64,000 nt of DNA, taken from Plazaster borealis. Lineage: Eukaryota; Echinodermata; Asteroidea; Forcipulatida; Labidiasteridae. Position 1 is the first letter of the stretch; every line of letters starts with the position of its first letter. Positions 1-21,310 of the stretch are shown here, piece by piece. The stretch covers positions 3,410,001 through 3,474,000 of the forward strand of contig CM037467.1 of assembly GCA_021014325.1 (NCBI GenBank), in the 5' to 3' direction. The notes beneath the pieces are model-generated. The model searched no databases. It saw only the letters and a list, made by a program, of their open reading frames with translations, and was not told the DNA's origin. Both the position numbers and the translations under genes were made by a program.

Positions 1-570
1 CTCCAGAGTCCAACATTCTGCTCACAACTTGCAATTTCTAAACAAGGAAAGTTTCTAACAATACAACACATCACCCCGATGTCTCCGTCTCAGTCTCAGT
101 GTTTGCAATAATTAGTAAGTGGGATCCCACACATCGTCCAGAGTGTGTAAACGTGTGCACTTCCTTCCCAACTCTCCAAGAAAATAATGTGAATCTTCCT
201 CTCTGAGCTGTCTGCTGAGTACTGTGATGATAGGCGCTAGCGAGCGCACTATGGCTAGCTGGTGTGCCTAAAATAAAAACATGTTTCTCAATATCAATTT
301 CACCACTTTTTCGTTATTTATGAATAACTATATCATGGAGATTTCCTTCCTCCATGACTATATTAACCATATAATAGTCGTTACCATAGTATTAAACAGA
401 GTTATGTATGACTGATTGACTGGAAATTAAGTAAAATTAAATGAAAATGTTTGTTGCTTCTCTGTAAAGTATTCATTTGCAACTGGTAGGGCTTTAAAAT
501 ACTACCATGAAAAAGTGACAGCTGTACGGAAAGACATAAACTATTTTTTTTTAAACTGCTATTTTATCCA
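1..570. other. Upstream of PSMC5, no gene recognised
   Basis: AT-rich sequence with no open reading frame that I recognise on either strand. The 3' part is presumably PSMC5 promoter. A divergent neighbour could lie to the left of the window, but nothing here proves it. Confidence 0.4.
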
Positions 571-582
571 TTCCCACAATGC
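571..582 (+). promoter_or_regulatory. ZNF143/THAP11-like promoter motif upstream of PSMC5
   Basis: TTCCCACAATGC lies 22 nt before the PSMC5 start codon. It matches the core of the known vertebrate housekeeping-promoter element (TTCCCAnnATGC) bound by ZNF143 and THAP11. The match is visible in the sequence; function here is inference from the motif and its position. No TATA box is obvious nearby. Confidence 0.4.
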
Positions 583-604
583 ATTGCAAACTGCAAAATA
601 AAAC

Positions 605-10455
<9,851 letters not shown>

Positions 10456-12008
10456 TTGAGATAAATACAGTGTAATATTAAACTCCATTCATAACAATGT
10501 GTTGCAAGAGGGCTATAATGGCTGACAGTTGATACAATAATTGCCTCATCATTGCTTATAAACCATTACATGACCAAACACCACCTAAACGAGAACGAGC
10601 AGACGCTAGGGTAGATTGTGGGTGGCTTAAGACAAGAGGGTGGTGCGATAAAGTCACATGTTAACAATGGCCAATGTTATTAACTACACAAACCTGTTGG
10701 TAAGTCAATGCGTCACACGCGTGGTTATCTGCCGCATGCTCAAAAGTTTTTGCTTCTTCCAGCTCCAAAGCTTACATACGTTTGTGTGTAATTTTACCAA
10801 AATCCACCCATTTCATCGTTCAAAAGCATTTCTTTTGATAGAAACGTATAATTCTGAGAAGACCTTAGTCTTTAAAGAATATAAAAGTTTAGTCCAATTA
10901 TTTAACTTTTTTGGCATAAATCATCAAAGAAAAACTTGTTCAGTGCAACTCCTATTTGCCTTTTTGAGATATGGTAGACACTGTAGGAGTGCACTGTAAA
11001 ATTTGGGTGTACAGTATACAGACAAATTTACCCCAAAACCAAACAGTGTTATAGTAATGTGTCCACCATATATCAAAATGGCTTATGGGCTTCTGGTAAT
11101 TAGTGGAGCCAGTTTGTGTGAAGTGGGTGTGGCTTACAGTGGAATTACGTCGTGCTTACCAACATGATAGACCTCTTGCATAGGCTTCAATCGCTGAAGT
11201 TAATCAATGAAAACAGGCACTCGTCACTCTAGTAAAATGTAAGGTCTTCCTTTTTGACATCAGTGAGGGCGCTGTTTGAGCTTGTGATGTCATATGCAAA
11301 GGGCCTATCCTTAGACCTTTACCATGGCGCAGTCATCTTGGGTTTTTTCTCTCATTCAAATCAATGTAAGCAAACAGGCTTGAAGGGAGAAGAGTCTGGT
11401 TCCTTTTGATGAAATAGGAATTAGTGCTACCGTTGAAATTGACTGCACAGGGAATATGACAAGGATTGAAAGCTGAGTGTAGGGGAATCTAAAACAAAAT
11501 TGACCTATTAATATTTTCTATTGGTCTACTTAGTGGGGTTTGTTTCTGAAAATATTTGGAAAGTTGGAACAAATATAAAAGTTGATAGTTGTCATCTTGT
11601 CGGTTTATTTATTAAAATAAATGTACAGTGTTCTCAGTTCAAAGGAGATGCAACAAAGAATATTGTTAGTCTTCTTCCTGCAATCTTGGTGAATTTAGCA
11701 TTCAGCTTGAAGAAGAATTGCACAATTTCATAGCACTGCTTACTGCATAATTTTGTGCTTGCGGTCACCATTCTCTGCTTACAAGGTTTAGCAACAAATT
11801 TATGTGCTAGCTGTTTAAGCAAAAAATGCTTAGTAACATGTGGTACGAGCTACAACTTCTGGCTTACCTGTGAAATATGCTTACGCTAAGCTCTGATTCT
11901 TCTGCTTCTGTAAGTGCCAATTGTTCACATTGCAGTAAGCAGAGACATGAAATTGAGTACATTTATATAAATGGAGAAAAATATATGATCATACAAAAGG
12001 ATGTTTGA

Positions 12009-12181
12009 AATAAACACATTAATTAGAAAGGAAATTAGTGAGCAGATTTTTGATGTACTCTTTTGACGCTACTGGAGTTGGTGAATGGTTTGGTAACTTC
12101 TTCTACAATTGTATCCATAAACATAATCATTATACAAATCAGAAGATGTGTACAGAGAGAAAAAAGTTGTGTCAAAATAAA
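12009..12181 (+). terminator. Candidate PSMC5 poly(A) signals
   Basis: AATAAA occurs at 12009-12014 and at 12176-12181, about 1.55-1.7 kb past the PSMC5 stop. Closer to the stop only the weak variant GATAAA (about 10460) is seen, so the true 3' end is uncertain. Confidence 0.25.
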
Positions 12182-12388
12182 TAACACTAGAGACTTGGAA
12201 TAACATTCACAGTTGATTCAAAACATTGTGTTGTTTATACACTTTAATCATTGCATTGGATTTTATTCATTGCGTCCCCTTTGCAGAGTCAACTTTTTAA
12301 AATGTCATTTGGTGCTCCATATGTGGCATGGTGTTTACCCCCCCCCCTTCTATTGTGTCTTCATTGTGCTCTGGGAATAATCCTGGGA

Positions 12389-12508
12389 ATTCTTTAGAGG
12401 AGTTTAGGGGGATGACTTCTGTACAAGAGGAAAATAGTGTGCTAGAGTATGGGAACATACTTTTTTACTCTTGTACAGAAGTCATCCCCCTAAACTCATC
12501 TGAAGAAT
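12389..12508. repeat. Long hairpin: 41-nt arms, 38-nt loop
   Basis: The left arm (12389-12429) and right arm (12468-12508) are inverse copies with two mismatches. The inner 30 nt (GAGTTTAGGGGGATGACTTC onward to CAAGAG) are perfect. It could be a foldback MITE, a stem for a small RNA, or a recent inverted duplication. Confidence 0.85.
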
Positions 12509-14399
12509 GGTATGAGCTTTTGTGGGATTTTAGGTGGCTCCATTTACTTGTATGTAATGGCATGGGAAGGTTCTTGAACTTCCTTCCTCTATTTTAGGAA
12601 CTTCTGACCTATATATTGTCATTGTGGTAGACGTTTTCAATTCATACCCCCGTTTTTGAAATAAATTTTATCTTATATTTTCACTTTAATAAATCCCCAA
12701 AGATCTTATTCCGAAAGGAAGTGTTTAAACATGGAAGTAGACATTTTGCAACTTGACTCTTTGATCTAATGGGAGTTTCCAAAAGGGATCAACTTGAAAA
12801 CCTTGGTTCACAAGTCCCTTGCTGGTAAACTGTCTTTTTCCATGCACAGCTAGTTGGCACCCTTTATTGGTTTTAAATATTCAAATTATGAAACACTGGT
12901 CGGCTTACGGACCATGGTTTACCATTTCCCATGTATTGATTTACTAAGCGCACGGAGGGAGGAAGGAGGGCATAATGTTTCTCCATCAATGCCGTGAGCA
13001 GCGTGCTCTACGTGATCATAATAAATTCTTTCCAGAACTGAGAAGTCTCTCGAATTCCGATTATTCTACTGTGCGGCAGTAGAATAAACAAGCAAGACAA
13101 GTTCTCAAAGAACAAAATCTACCTATAGCAAGTAGATATACACATGGTGTTACCGAAAGCCAAATATATTTTGATACCTCACCATGCAATGCCTCAAATC
13201 CTATTATTCTTTCCACATGTTTTACATCTTCCATCGAAATGACCTTTCCCATGACCTTGAGGTCAAACGAGAGGGAGAAACCTGAGAAACGCGACACCAC
13301 TATGATGGCATGTAAAAACAACGGCAGTTCGATGAGTGGTTGGTATGGTATGTGGTAACGGAAAGTCTCATGAAAACAAGTGGTTGGTGTGTGTTTACAA
13401 GACATTGGACAATTATTTTTGGAGTTGTCTTTACGCTTTTGTAAGTCTATCCTTCAAACATAAGACAATAATGTGTTGAAAGCTACATTCTTGTTTATAC
13501 TCGTGGTGTATAAACATTATTTAGCTGTCAGAAGATTGTGTCTGTATACTCAAGATATTGACTCGGCAACCCAAGACGATTTGACAAGAAGTAATTGGGT
13601 TTTTTCTTTCCGCGAAGTCAAACATAAGATAGGCTACTTCCGCTCCGTTGTAAACCACTATGCGTAATCCTGCAGGGACACTCGACTTTCTTTTGTTGCG
13701 TACCATTGACGGCATGTCGAGCTTTGGACTGTGGTTCTAATCTCATGTAATCCGTCTTGCAAGTGAGGATTAAGATCTTTGATGAAGGGATTTTATCCGT
13801 CTTGATAAGGGAAGACATTCTGTACTACAAGCACAACGTTCAGATTGATATACTTCTGTGGTGAGTTCCTCGCGGCTCCGTTCCTCCACAAACTATTAAC
13901 AGTGCAGCAGTTTTGAACCGTTTTGTCACGTCCAGTCAGTGAATTCCAAAAAGTGCCGCCACAGTCTGTCTGTTGGTCTGTTGATCAGTCGGTCATAATC
14001 TTGGCGAACATTTGCCTCCACTCTGGCCACCAAACAAACAATGAAGACATAAACGGGCGTCTACTCAGTGTACTCGTCGTTCCTTGGAAGACAGAAACCA
14101 AGATTCTGACTCCCAAATTGTTCTTGCCATCACACTTTTTTCATAGAAGGAATGAGCAACCATGCAGTGAGTTTCCTTTGACGATCGAACGGGAGATCAC
14201 GGGCTGAACTAATTTTGCTGCAGTTCTCATTCTTCCTCCATGTTTCTGCACTGGCGTTCTATCTAAAAGAACCACCTGTTCCCCTCTACACATGACGTAG
14301 AGAAAAACTGCAACCCAAGCGGGTGTTTGGTTTAATTTAAAAAAAATTATCGTCGTTTGGACAGAATAATTTCTCTTTGTTCTAGATTTGGTTGGCGGT

Positions 14400-14466
14400 G
14401 TGACAAAGAAATACGTAACGGCAAACGACCAAGGAATTAAGAAAACCCAACTTTCCAACAACAAAG
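14400..14466 (+). other. Possible 5' UTR exon of the cytochrome b561 gene
   Basis: A consensus donor follows position 14466 (AACAAAG then GTATGT). The coding exon is preceded by an acceptor ending at 14822 (CTCAG), nine bases before the ATG. A non-coding first exon spliced to 14823 would fit; its 5' boundary cannot be seen. Confidence 0.35.
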
Positions 14467-14831
14467 GTATGTCTGTTTAACATGCTTAGTCGTTTTGTAA
14501 TAGGTCACAATGAAAGTTTAATCAAAACTTAACAAATAAATGTTTGAGAAAATCATTATTGTCAAACCATGGAGAGTAAAACTATGCATTTTGTGACGTA
14601 TCCATATATTATGGAGCATTTAGGAACAGTGGCAGCAGCGTTAACATAATTTATTAAAATTGTTAGCTGTCATGCTTCACTTTTGTACTAATTAGTCTAG
14701 AAATAGAATGATTACAGATCCAATACACAGTTTATGTCCGACCGTAGGTCCGACCGGCTACTCTAAAGTAAAACAACGATAACATTGATTTTAACCCAGT
14801 TTTACTTGTTTCCCATCCTCAGATCCCTAGG

Positions 14832-16602
14832 ATGGCTTCTTTATTTTGGCCCCTCGTGGTCATCTCCCAACTATTTGGTATCACCATGATGGTTGTCATG
14901 GTTATTTGGCTGCAGCATCACGTCGGTGGTTTTGCATGGGGCGCTACCGGTGGATACCACCCGTTATTTCTCACCACAGCTTTGGTGTTCCTGTTTGGAG
15001 AAGGTATATTTTCCTCTTTGAATTTCCAAAAATTAAGTTTCCTGCGTAATAATTGTGGACATTTTTTCTCATTTTATTTACAAACACAGTATATTCATTG
15101 TTAATTTCCAGTTGAGCAAGGGAATCAAGTTGAGCTGATATGAGTCACTGGTCGAATTGCTAAATATTATTTGCTTGTAACTCATACTTGAAGATGAACG
15201 GGATGCTTTGCGTTTTGAATTACGAATAAGCTATCATTGAAGTTTGTAGGTCATTGCTATTTCAAGTTGTGAATAATGGACAGTTTTCAAAACATTTGAA
15301 TTATTTTCCCCTTTTCCCTCGTATATAGCTCTTTTGTCGTTCCGGACATTCAGCCGATGTCGGCTCCCATACCTGGGCCAGAAAGCCATCCACGCGACTG
15401 TCCACACCGTGATTATCATTCTGGTCATTGTCGGTGTGCGAGCCGCGACCCTCGCCAAGGATGAGACAACAGAACGCGCGCATTCTTACTCCATGCACAG
15501 CTGGCTCGGAATTCTTACTGTGGTTTTGTTTTGTGCTCAGGTAAAAAGCTTATGTGAACTTTATTTCGGTGAAAATGATCCGTAAGAATGTGACTTTGAA
15601 ATATTGAGGGTTTTGTTTACATACTGTGTAAAGACACTTGTTGCTGTGTGTGTGTATAGTGGCAAACATTATAGTAATGTTCTTCCCAGTTTAAAAAAAT
15701 ATGTGAAACGTTATGCCATTCAGGTTTTGTTTAAAAGTTTGCATCACAATGCAAATTATTTCCGAGAATGCAGAACCATTAAGCATTATTTTGAGATGAC
15801 AAAATTTTGTTCTCTTTCACCTTTGTAGTTTATCGCCGGTTGTGCTTATTATGGTGCCGAGCGATTCCTTCGTGAGGACCATCCGCTGAGGGCGCACTAT
15901 CCTCAAATCCACGTTTTCTTTGGAATCTTCATGCTGGCCCTGTCCATAGGCTCTTGTCTTACAGGGTTGAATGAACTTGCAATTTACCAGATGTAAGTTT
16001 TCCCCGTAGTTGTACATGTCTCTTCCATTGGTTGACCGAGTAAACGTTTATGGATTAATTTTGTGCAGAAAAACATGATAGTTGTAGCAATCTTGTCGGT
16101 TTTCCTATGCTCAAAGTGAAAACGTAGGCCTACGTTTCCCCCCTGCCGTGCCGAAGGGGTCAAATTGCTTTGTTTTCCCTCCCAAACTTAATGTAATCGC
16201 GTTAAGTAGTAATGGAATAAAACAATGTGGCGACACCAAGTCAAGTAAGGTACGCCGTACGCTTCACTGCAATTTTGTTTAATAACAACCAACAAACATG
16301 GCTGCAATACCTCATTACACTTTCATTCTCTGTTAAAACTGTGAATTTATTGTGTCATCTTTTTTAGACTTGGATATTCCAAAGGCGTGGTATCCGGTGC
16401 AATCGGCAACATATACGGTCTGTTGATGGTGTTCTTCGGCGGAACCATCGTCTTCATTACAACACGGCCAGAGTTCAAGACGGAAACACTGCAAACTGTG
16501 ACATCAGACTCACGTGATCAGACCGGGTACCAGGAAGCCTTGCCTGGTGTACAAATCGTCAGTGATGATGGGCTCAAGATGGAACTGAGAGATTCTGATT
16601 GA
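14832..16602 (+). CDS. CYB561: Cytochrome b561 family protein (CYB561/CYBRD1-like), 4 coding exons
   Basis: Six-helix, two-haem membrane protein that moves electrons from ascorbate across a vesicle or plasma membrane, to monodehydroascorbate or ferric iron. Coding exons: 14832-15003, 15329-15540, 15829-15992, 16368-16602; 783 nt, 260 aa plus stop, in the family's usual range. The protein opens with a hydrophobic segment. Four candidate haem-binding histidines are His43 (GYHPLF), His79 (QKAIHA), His114 (YSMHSWLG) and His156 (QIHVFFG); the spacings of 36, 35 and 42 fit the family. SMHSWLG and the TGLNE segment (174-178) are family hallmarks. The tail after about residue 215 is hydrophilic and not conserved. 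The start is the first ATG after an acceptor and sits just before helix 1. Family assignment is firm; the choice among CYB561, CYBRD1 and CYB561A3 orthology is not. Confidence 0.92.
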
Positions 16603-16652
16603 TTCAACTTTATAGATTCAACATGAAGAATTAATAAGTAAAACAATTAATT

Positions 16653-16658
16653 AATAAA
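16653..16658 (+). terminator. Poly(A) signal of the cytochrome b561 gene
   Basis: AATAAA 51 nt after the stop codon, in an AT-rich stretch. Another AATAAA lies near 16934. Confidence 0.5.
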
Positions 16659-17229
16659 AAAGGAAGTGAGCTCTGAAATGCTGAAACAAATATTTATTTA
16701 TTGACATTTCTTTATCGATGCAACAATCGGGCACAATTTTTTCTAAACGTGCACTGAGTAATCACTATTACTAATTGATTAGTTGCATGGCCCGATTTTC
16801 ATACCATTTTTTAAATTCACGAGCGAACGAATTTCGAAAGGGTATTTAGCTAAAGTAACGAAGAATTATGTTTTTAAAATGTGTTTTTTTAATGTTTATT
16901 TACCATTAATATATTTAAAATAAGAGGTCGGAAATAAATTAATTAAAATACCAAAATAACTGTGATATTTCGATTCAAGTAGGCCTATGTCAACTTATTG
17001 TTTAACAGATCTCCCAGATTTTTTAACGAAATAATATGTTTACTTCAACAGAAATACATAATGTTATAGATGTAATAGTCTCAATTGAGAAATCCCTTTG
17101 TTATGGACATCAGAGGCCATGCTCGCAATAATCGTACAGTCACAAAAGATGGTTTTGACTCACCGGCAACATTCCAACAAAAATGGGTCGAACGCTGGAA
17201 GAATCCCGCAGGAATACAACAGGTGGTAG

Positions 17230-17345
17230 CCAATTGTTTTGGCCAATCAGACAATGTTAAACCGAAGAACGGCAATAATAGTCAATCCTTTTTTATCCAA
17301 TCAGAGAACGTCAATGGGACTTGCCGAAAGTTTGGTTGTCCAATC
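17230..17345 (+). promoter_or_regulatory. CCAAT-box cluster, orphan promoter
   Basis: Three copies of CCAATCAG start at 17243, 17297 and 17341, plus a CCAAT at 17230. Spacings of 54 and 44 nt resemble clustered NF-Y sites. They lie 155-260 nt upstream of an ATG (17500 or 17513) followed by a perfect GTAAGT donor at 17561. No downstream exon was found in the window on this strand. Confidence 0.45.
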
Positions 17346-17499
17346 AGGTATCGTCAGACGATAACTGTGGGGGCCAGACTCGCGTGTTCACGACGCCCGA
17401 AAAGAATGTCATGCGATATCACTGTGAATTACATTCATTCATCGAGTTGAAAGGACAGCGGTAAATTTCTTGTTGCGAGTCAAAATGTAATCATTTTCA

Positions 17500-17560
17500 A
17501 TGGAATTCCAACATGAAAAGGTTTCTTTTATGGAGAGTGTCTTCCGGGAGCGCTTGTTGT
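17500..17560 (+). other. Possible orphan first exon after the CCAAT cluster
   Basis: The ATG at 17513 gives MKRFLLWRVSSGSACC, ending exactly at a GTAAGT donor in phase 0. It looks like a basic, hydroxylated mitochondrial presequence or signal-like leader. The ATG at 17500 gives a different frame (20 codons plus 1 nt). Without a partner exon this stays a candidate. Confidence 0.25.
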
Positions 17561-18163
17561 GTAAGTAGAATTTATTTACTTATTTATTCGCATAGTTTAG
17601 TTCCGAGCTGTACTTTTTAAGGAATTTGTTGTTACTTTACATGCTTTAGCAATACACGTAGACGTACGTATACGACGACCACGAGCGTGCCAATGCAAGA
17701 TGTTTTCCAAGCTTGCGAAGTACATGAGCGGTGAACGCACGTCCCATTAGACGTGTTTCCACATATACTCTGACAGACAATCATGTTTACGACCCAGGGG
17801 ACAGGGGTGGAAATTCGGGCAAAACACTGGGGAAAATTCGGGCACAGCAAGAAGAAAACATGAAAACTGTTTGGTTTGGGTATTTACAGTTACACTTGCA
17901 GAAAGATTCACCCAAACCTAATTGTGTCAGTAACAGTATTGCGTCCGCCATATCTAAAAATGGCTTGTTGTCTTGCTATTGCTCTCAAAACCACAATCAA
18001 ATTTCCTCATAGATAGACTGTACATAAAAATGCTTGAATTAAAGAAAAAATGTAACAAATTTTGGGGTTTCCTGTATGCCACAGTTGACTTAAAAACAAC
18101 TTCTCATAAAACCAAAAGGTGGCAGTGACTATCATATAAGCCAAGCCTTATTTTGGTAATAGG

Positions 18164-18292
18164 CAGTATCCAAATTAGCGGCTGTGGCTTGATCGTCACG
18201 TGAACATCCGTTAAGTTTAGGATGCCCATAGCAACACCCTTAGCAATAGGCGCAGCCATAGCTACAGCCGCAAATTTGGACACAGCCTAACT
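18164..18292. repeat. Repeat family C copy
   Basis: Inverted blocks AATTAGCGGCTGTGGCT at the left and CTACAGCCGCAAATTTGG at the right, with CCCATAGCAACACC inside. Close to 50432-50575. Confidence 0.6.
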
Positions 18293-19146
18293 TGACTAAA
18301 GTAAAAGAGAAATACGATGCTCGGTCCAATTTTGGACCGATTTGACCAGAAAATGAACTCTAAATTTTGAGTAACTAGTTTTATTGATTTAGGAAAGTTA
18401 CAAGCTGAAATTGGTTATTAAAGGTTAGGTTCTGAACCATACAGTGCAGTGGCATAGCCACCGGGAGGGGTGGGTGGGGATCTGGGGGCATGTGCCGTCC
18501 TCCCTACCACACAGGCTGGTGCACCAACCCCCTCCCACACAAAAAATCCAGATACATTTAGTGCCCTCAAAAAAGGAAAAAACATGGCCCCGCTCCCTCC
18601 CTCCCTCCCTCCCCCACTGGAAAGCAATCAATGCCCCTCCCAGGTGAAACAGTTCTGGCTCTGTCACTGGTAGCATACTATTTAACCAAGCCAAGAAGGT
18701 AATAAGACAGAAGAGATAGTTAACTGAAAACAATTTATTGAATGTTGCCAACATACAAAGTTTCTTTAGCTGGAAGAAAATCATGATTTTACAAATTCAT
18801 CCTAAAACACAAGATTCAGGTTTTGACATGAGTTGAATGCCTAATTCACTGTTAACATTCTATTTATTTGTTAACAGTTACAAATCTCTGAAAAGAATTT
18901 ACATAATACTTTAATAGTACTTTTAAATAAGACTTAATAATTAAACCAAAGGCCAGATGAACACAAGTACTCAAGGATTTTATACTTAAAATAAACTACA
19001 CAAGTTTCTCTCGAGTTAGATACTTACTGGAGATCATACCTGACTAGCAATACATGAATGCATGCTGAGTGAACTGTTATTGATGAAGACTAGAGCATGC
19101 TTAGTCGAAATAATGAGAACAAATCAACCTGGGCACTGCTTACCAT

Positions 19147-19281
19147 TAGTCAAGGTGCTCGCGGCTTCCCAGATAGTAAGTGTATACAACGCAAACTGCA
19201 CCACCACTGTTTATGCGAAAAGGACTTTTGCAGGTCGTGATGTTTGTGTTGTATACCGGGATGCCACGAGCGCCTTGACTA
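19147..19281. mobile_element. MITE with TAGTCAAGG ends
   Basis: Terminal inverted repeats TAGTCAAGGTGCTCGCGGC and, inverted, TAGTCAAGGCGCTCGTGGC (135 bp in all), followed inside by a second matching block (GTATACAACGCAAAC against GTATACAACACAAAC). No coding capacity. Confidence 0.65.
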
Positions 19282-19373
19282 GAGGCTATGCTTACCGTAG
19301 AACTCTGTACTTATGGTGCCCCTGTTAAGTGTGTAATTTTATTAGCTGTTAGTACTAAGTTCTGCGATTTAAC

Positions 19374-19450
19374 AAGTGCTATGAAAGTTTGCCCTGTGTA
19401 GAGCTAACGTTAGCTCTACACAGAGCAGGGCAAATTTCATAGCACTGCTT
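19374..19450. repeat. Palindrome with a 30-nt perfect core
   Basis: 19394-19423 is a perfect 30-nt palindrome centred on AACGTT, with arms CTGTGTAGAGCTAAC. The outer arms TGCTATGAAAGTTTGCCC and GGGCAAATTTCATAGCA continue the symmetry with one small bulge. The outer arms resemble family B ends. Confidence 0.8.
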
Positions 19451-20973
19451 AAATAGGGGTGTCGGAACATACATAAAGAGCAGCCAGTGACTGTCTATAT
19501 GTTGCAACACCCCTATTTTAGGAAAAGGATTAGGAAAATACATTAGGGGTATTGGAACATAGGAGTGTCAGAACATAGGAGTGTCAGAACAAGGGTGTGT
19601 AACCGAGCCAACACTTCCTAGAGAGTAATACATGTCATGGTATACCTGAAAGAATTACAGACTTGGTGTCTGTCCCCACCATGCAAAACCTCAAATCTAC
19701 ACACATGTATTGTGCCCAACATTGCTTGATAATCCCTTGCAGAAACCCTTCAAAACTGATATATCAATCAAAGTAACCTGGAACCTTTCCCTAGATGCAG
19801 ACAGCCAGAATTTATATATTAAAGATGCTTTCCACAAAAAGTTGCTTAGCAGAGAAGAGTTGTATTTTAAAAGCAGCAACCAACTTCCAGCCAGAATGCC
19901 ATGTGTATAATTGTGGTTCTCAGCCAGCTACAAACTTATTTCTATATTTTGTTGTACACACCGCATTGGAATTCCAACTTGGGCTATCAGTCTAGGTCTA
20001 CGTCTATACAACTTGTTAGTCATTACACATTGTCAGCGATTAAGTATCGAGATAATATACTCCTTACTTTACAACCAGATTGTCCTCACAAGGATCACAT
20101 GTGCATCAATAACAAATAATTTCCAAATAACAAAACTTGCTGTAATTTAAGTTACTTGGCATTCTGCTCTTTCAATGTCAGTAGATATTTTAATTGAGCA
20201 GCTCCTGCTGTGGGCAACAGATTCACCAAGAATTCAAAATGAAGGAAAATTTAATTAATCAGGCATAGCCGTAGCTTAAGCCATCAATTCATATCAAACA
20301 AAATACGGACAAAAATTAAGTTTGCATTATGAACAGATTGCAGCAGGACAGATTTTGAGAAACAATGTTATTAATAACCAAAATTAACAGCTCTTCCAAA
20401 ATCAAAAAACATATTCAATAAAACTTCTACAATCATATATAAAAGTCTTTGGCTTACATACAACATGTCAAAAGCAGGCTACAAATTCAGAAGAGAAAAA
20501 GAACTCTACACAAATAATGAAAATAAAGAAAATTGTAATTTTGCCATTAATCACATTGAGCATTTTTTTTTCACAGCCCAGTTAACTATATATGTAGCAA
20601 ATAGAAATGCAGGCTAATCTGAAAAGCACTCATATTTAATACTTGGTACTTGTAACAAGTTTGAGTGGGCATGATTTTTTCTAAATAATTTACAGTTACA
20701 AAAAACCCTATATTTGTTTAATAGAGCATGAATTATACATTCTAATATGCACACTTATGTGAAGCTCTTTGGGGCACAGACATATTTGAGTAAACTATAT
20801 GACTGAGCAATGATTCGAGTGACAGAAAACATTTGTGTTTTGTGTCTTTTGTTTCAGAAAAAGAATCAGCCATTGGTCAGGTTCACATTTTGAAACATGC
20901 ACTGTTGATGTGTTTCTTTGATTTTTTTAACTCAACAAATTAACAAAAGTGCTGATATGCAATAGCTAACACA

Positions 20974-21310
20974 CAGGGCTTGAAATTTACGCAGGCCCGG
21001 CCAGTTAGGATCAGGCCAGTAAACTCATGACAGGACAAGTCCGATAGTCTTATGTTTTTGATCAAATGTTGACTTTCAGATAAATATCTTTCAATTCTTT
21101 TGAGTATTGAAGTAATCATCACCCACAATACGAAAGAGATCAAATCTTCCCTTAGTGCCAGCTCAAATTAATAACAGGTCAAATCTTAAACTGACAGGTA
21201 TTTTTTCTCATTTCAAATCTGGTCTTGTAAAAAAGAAAATCTGGTCCAGTCAACATTTTGAGCTACAAGCCTTGCGGTCTCGTGGATTTTCCCCTCAAAA
21301 TCTAGCCCTG
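20974..21310. mobile_element. Repeat family F (CAGGGCTTGAAATT ends), copy 1
   Basis: Begins CAGGGCTTGAAATTTACG and ends with the inverse ATCTAGCCCTG. It shares long blocks with 42825-43143: GTAAACTCATGAC, TTTCAATTCT and GTGGATTTTCCCC. The CAGGG end is hAT-like. Confidence 0.65.

Larger units (their letters stand above)
10456..14400. other. PSMC5-CYB561 intergenic region
   Basis: Probably begins with the PSMC5 3' UTR. It holds a family D copy (11169-11308), a family B copy (about 11728-11955) and the 41-bp-arm hairpin at 12389-12508. A minus-strand exon-like stretch lies at 13183-13281. The last kilobase is richer in CpG and is probably promoter for the next gene. No confident gene. Confidence 0.5.
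16660..18700. other. Region downstream of the cytochrome b561 gene, no confirmed gene
   Basis: Holds the CCAAT-box cluster with a possible first exon (17230-17560), a family C repeat (18164-18292), and a G/C-rich low-complexity patch near 18460-18640. Open frames here look like chance. Confidence 0.45.

Noticed and set aside
13061..13405. Whole 114-codon minus-strand frame as a gene
   Set aside because: The N-terminal part looks random; only the inner exon-like 99 nt was kept, as a weak finding.
17085..17450. 121-codon plus-strand open frame
   Set aside because: It covers the CCAAT boxes and has no recognisable domain; it reads better as promoter DNA.
18444..18673. Overlapping open frames near 18.5 kb
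   Set aside because: G/C-rich low-complexity DNA opens several frames on both strands.
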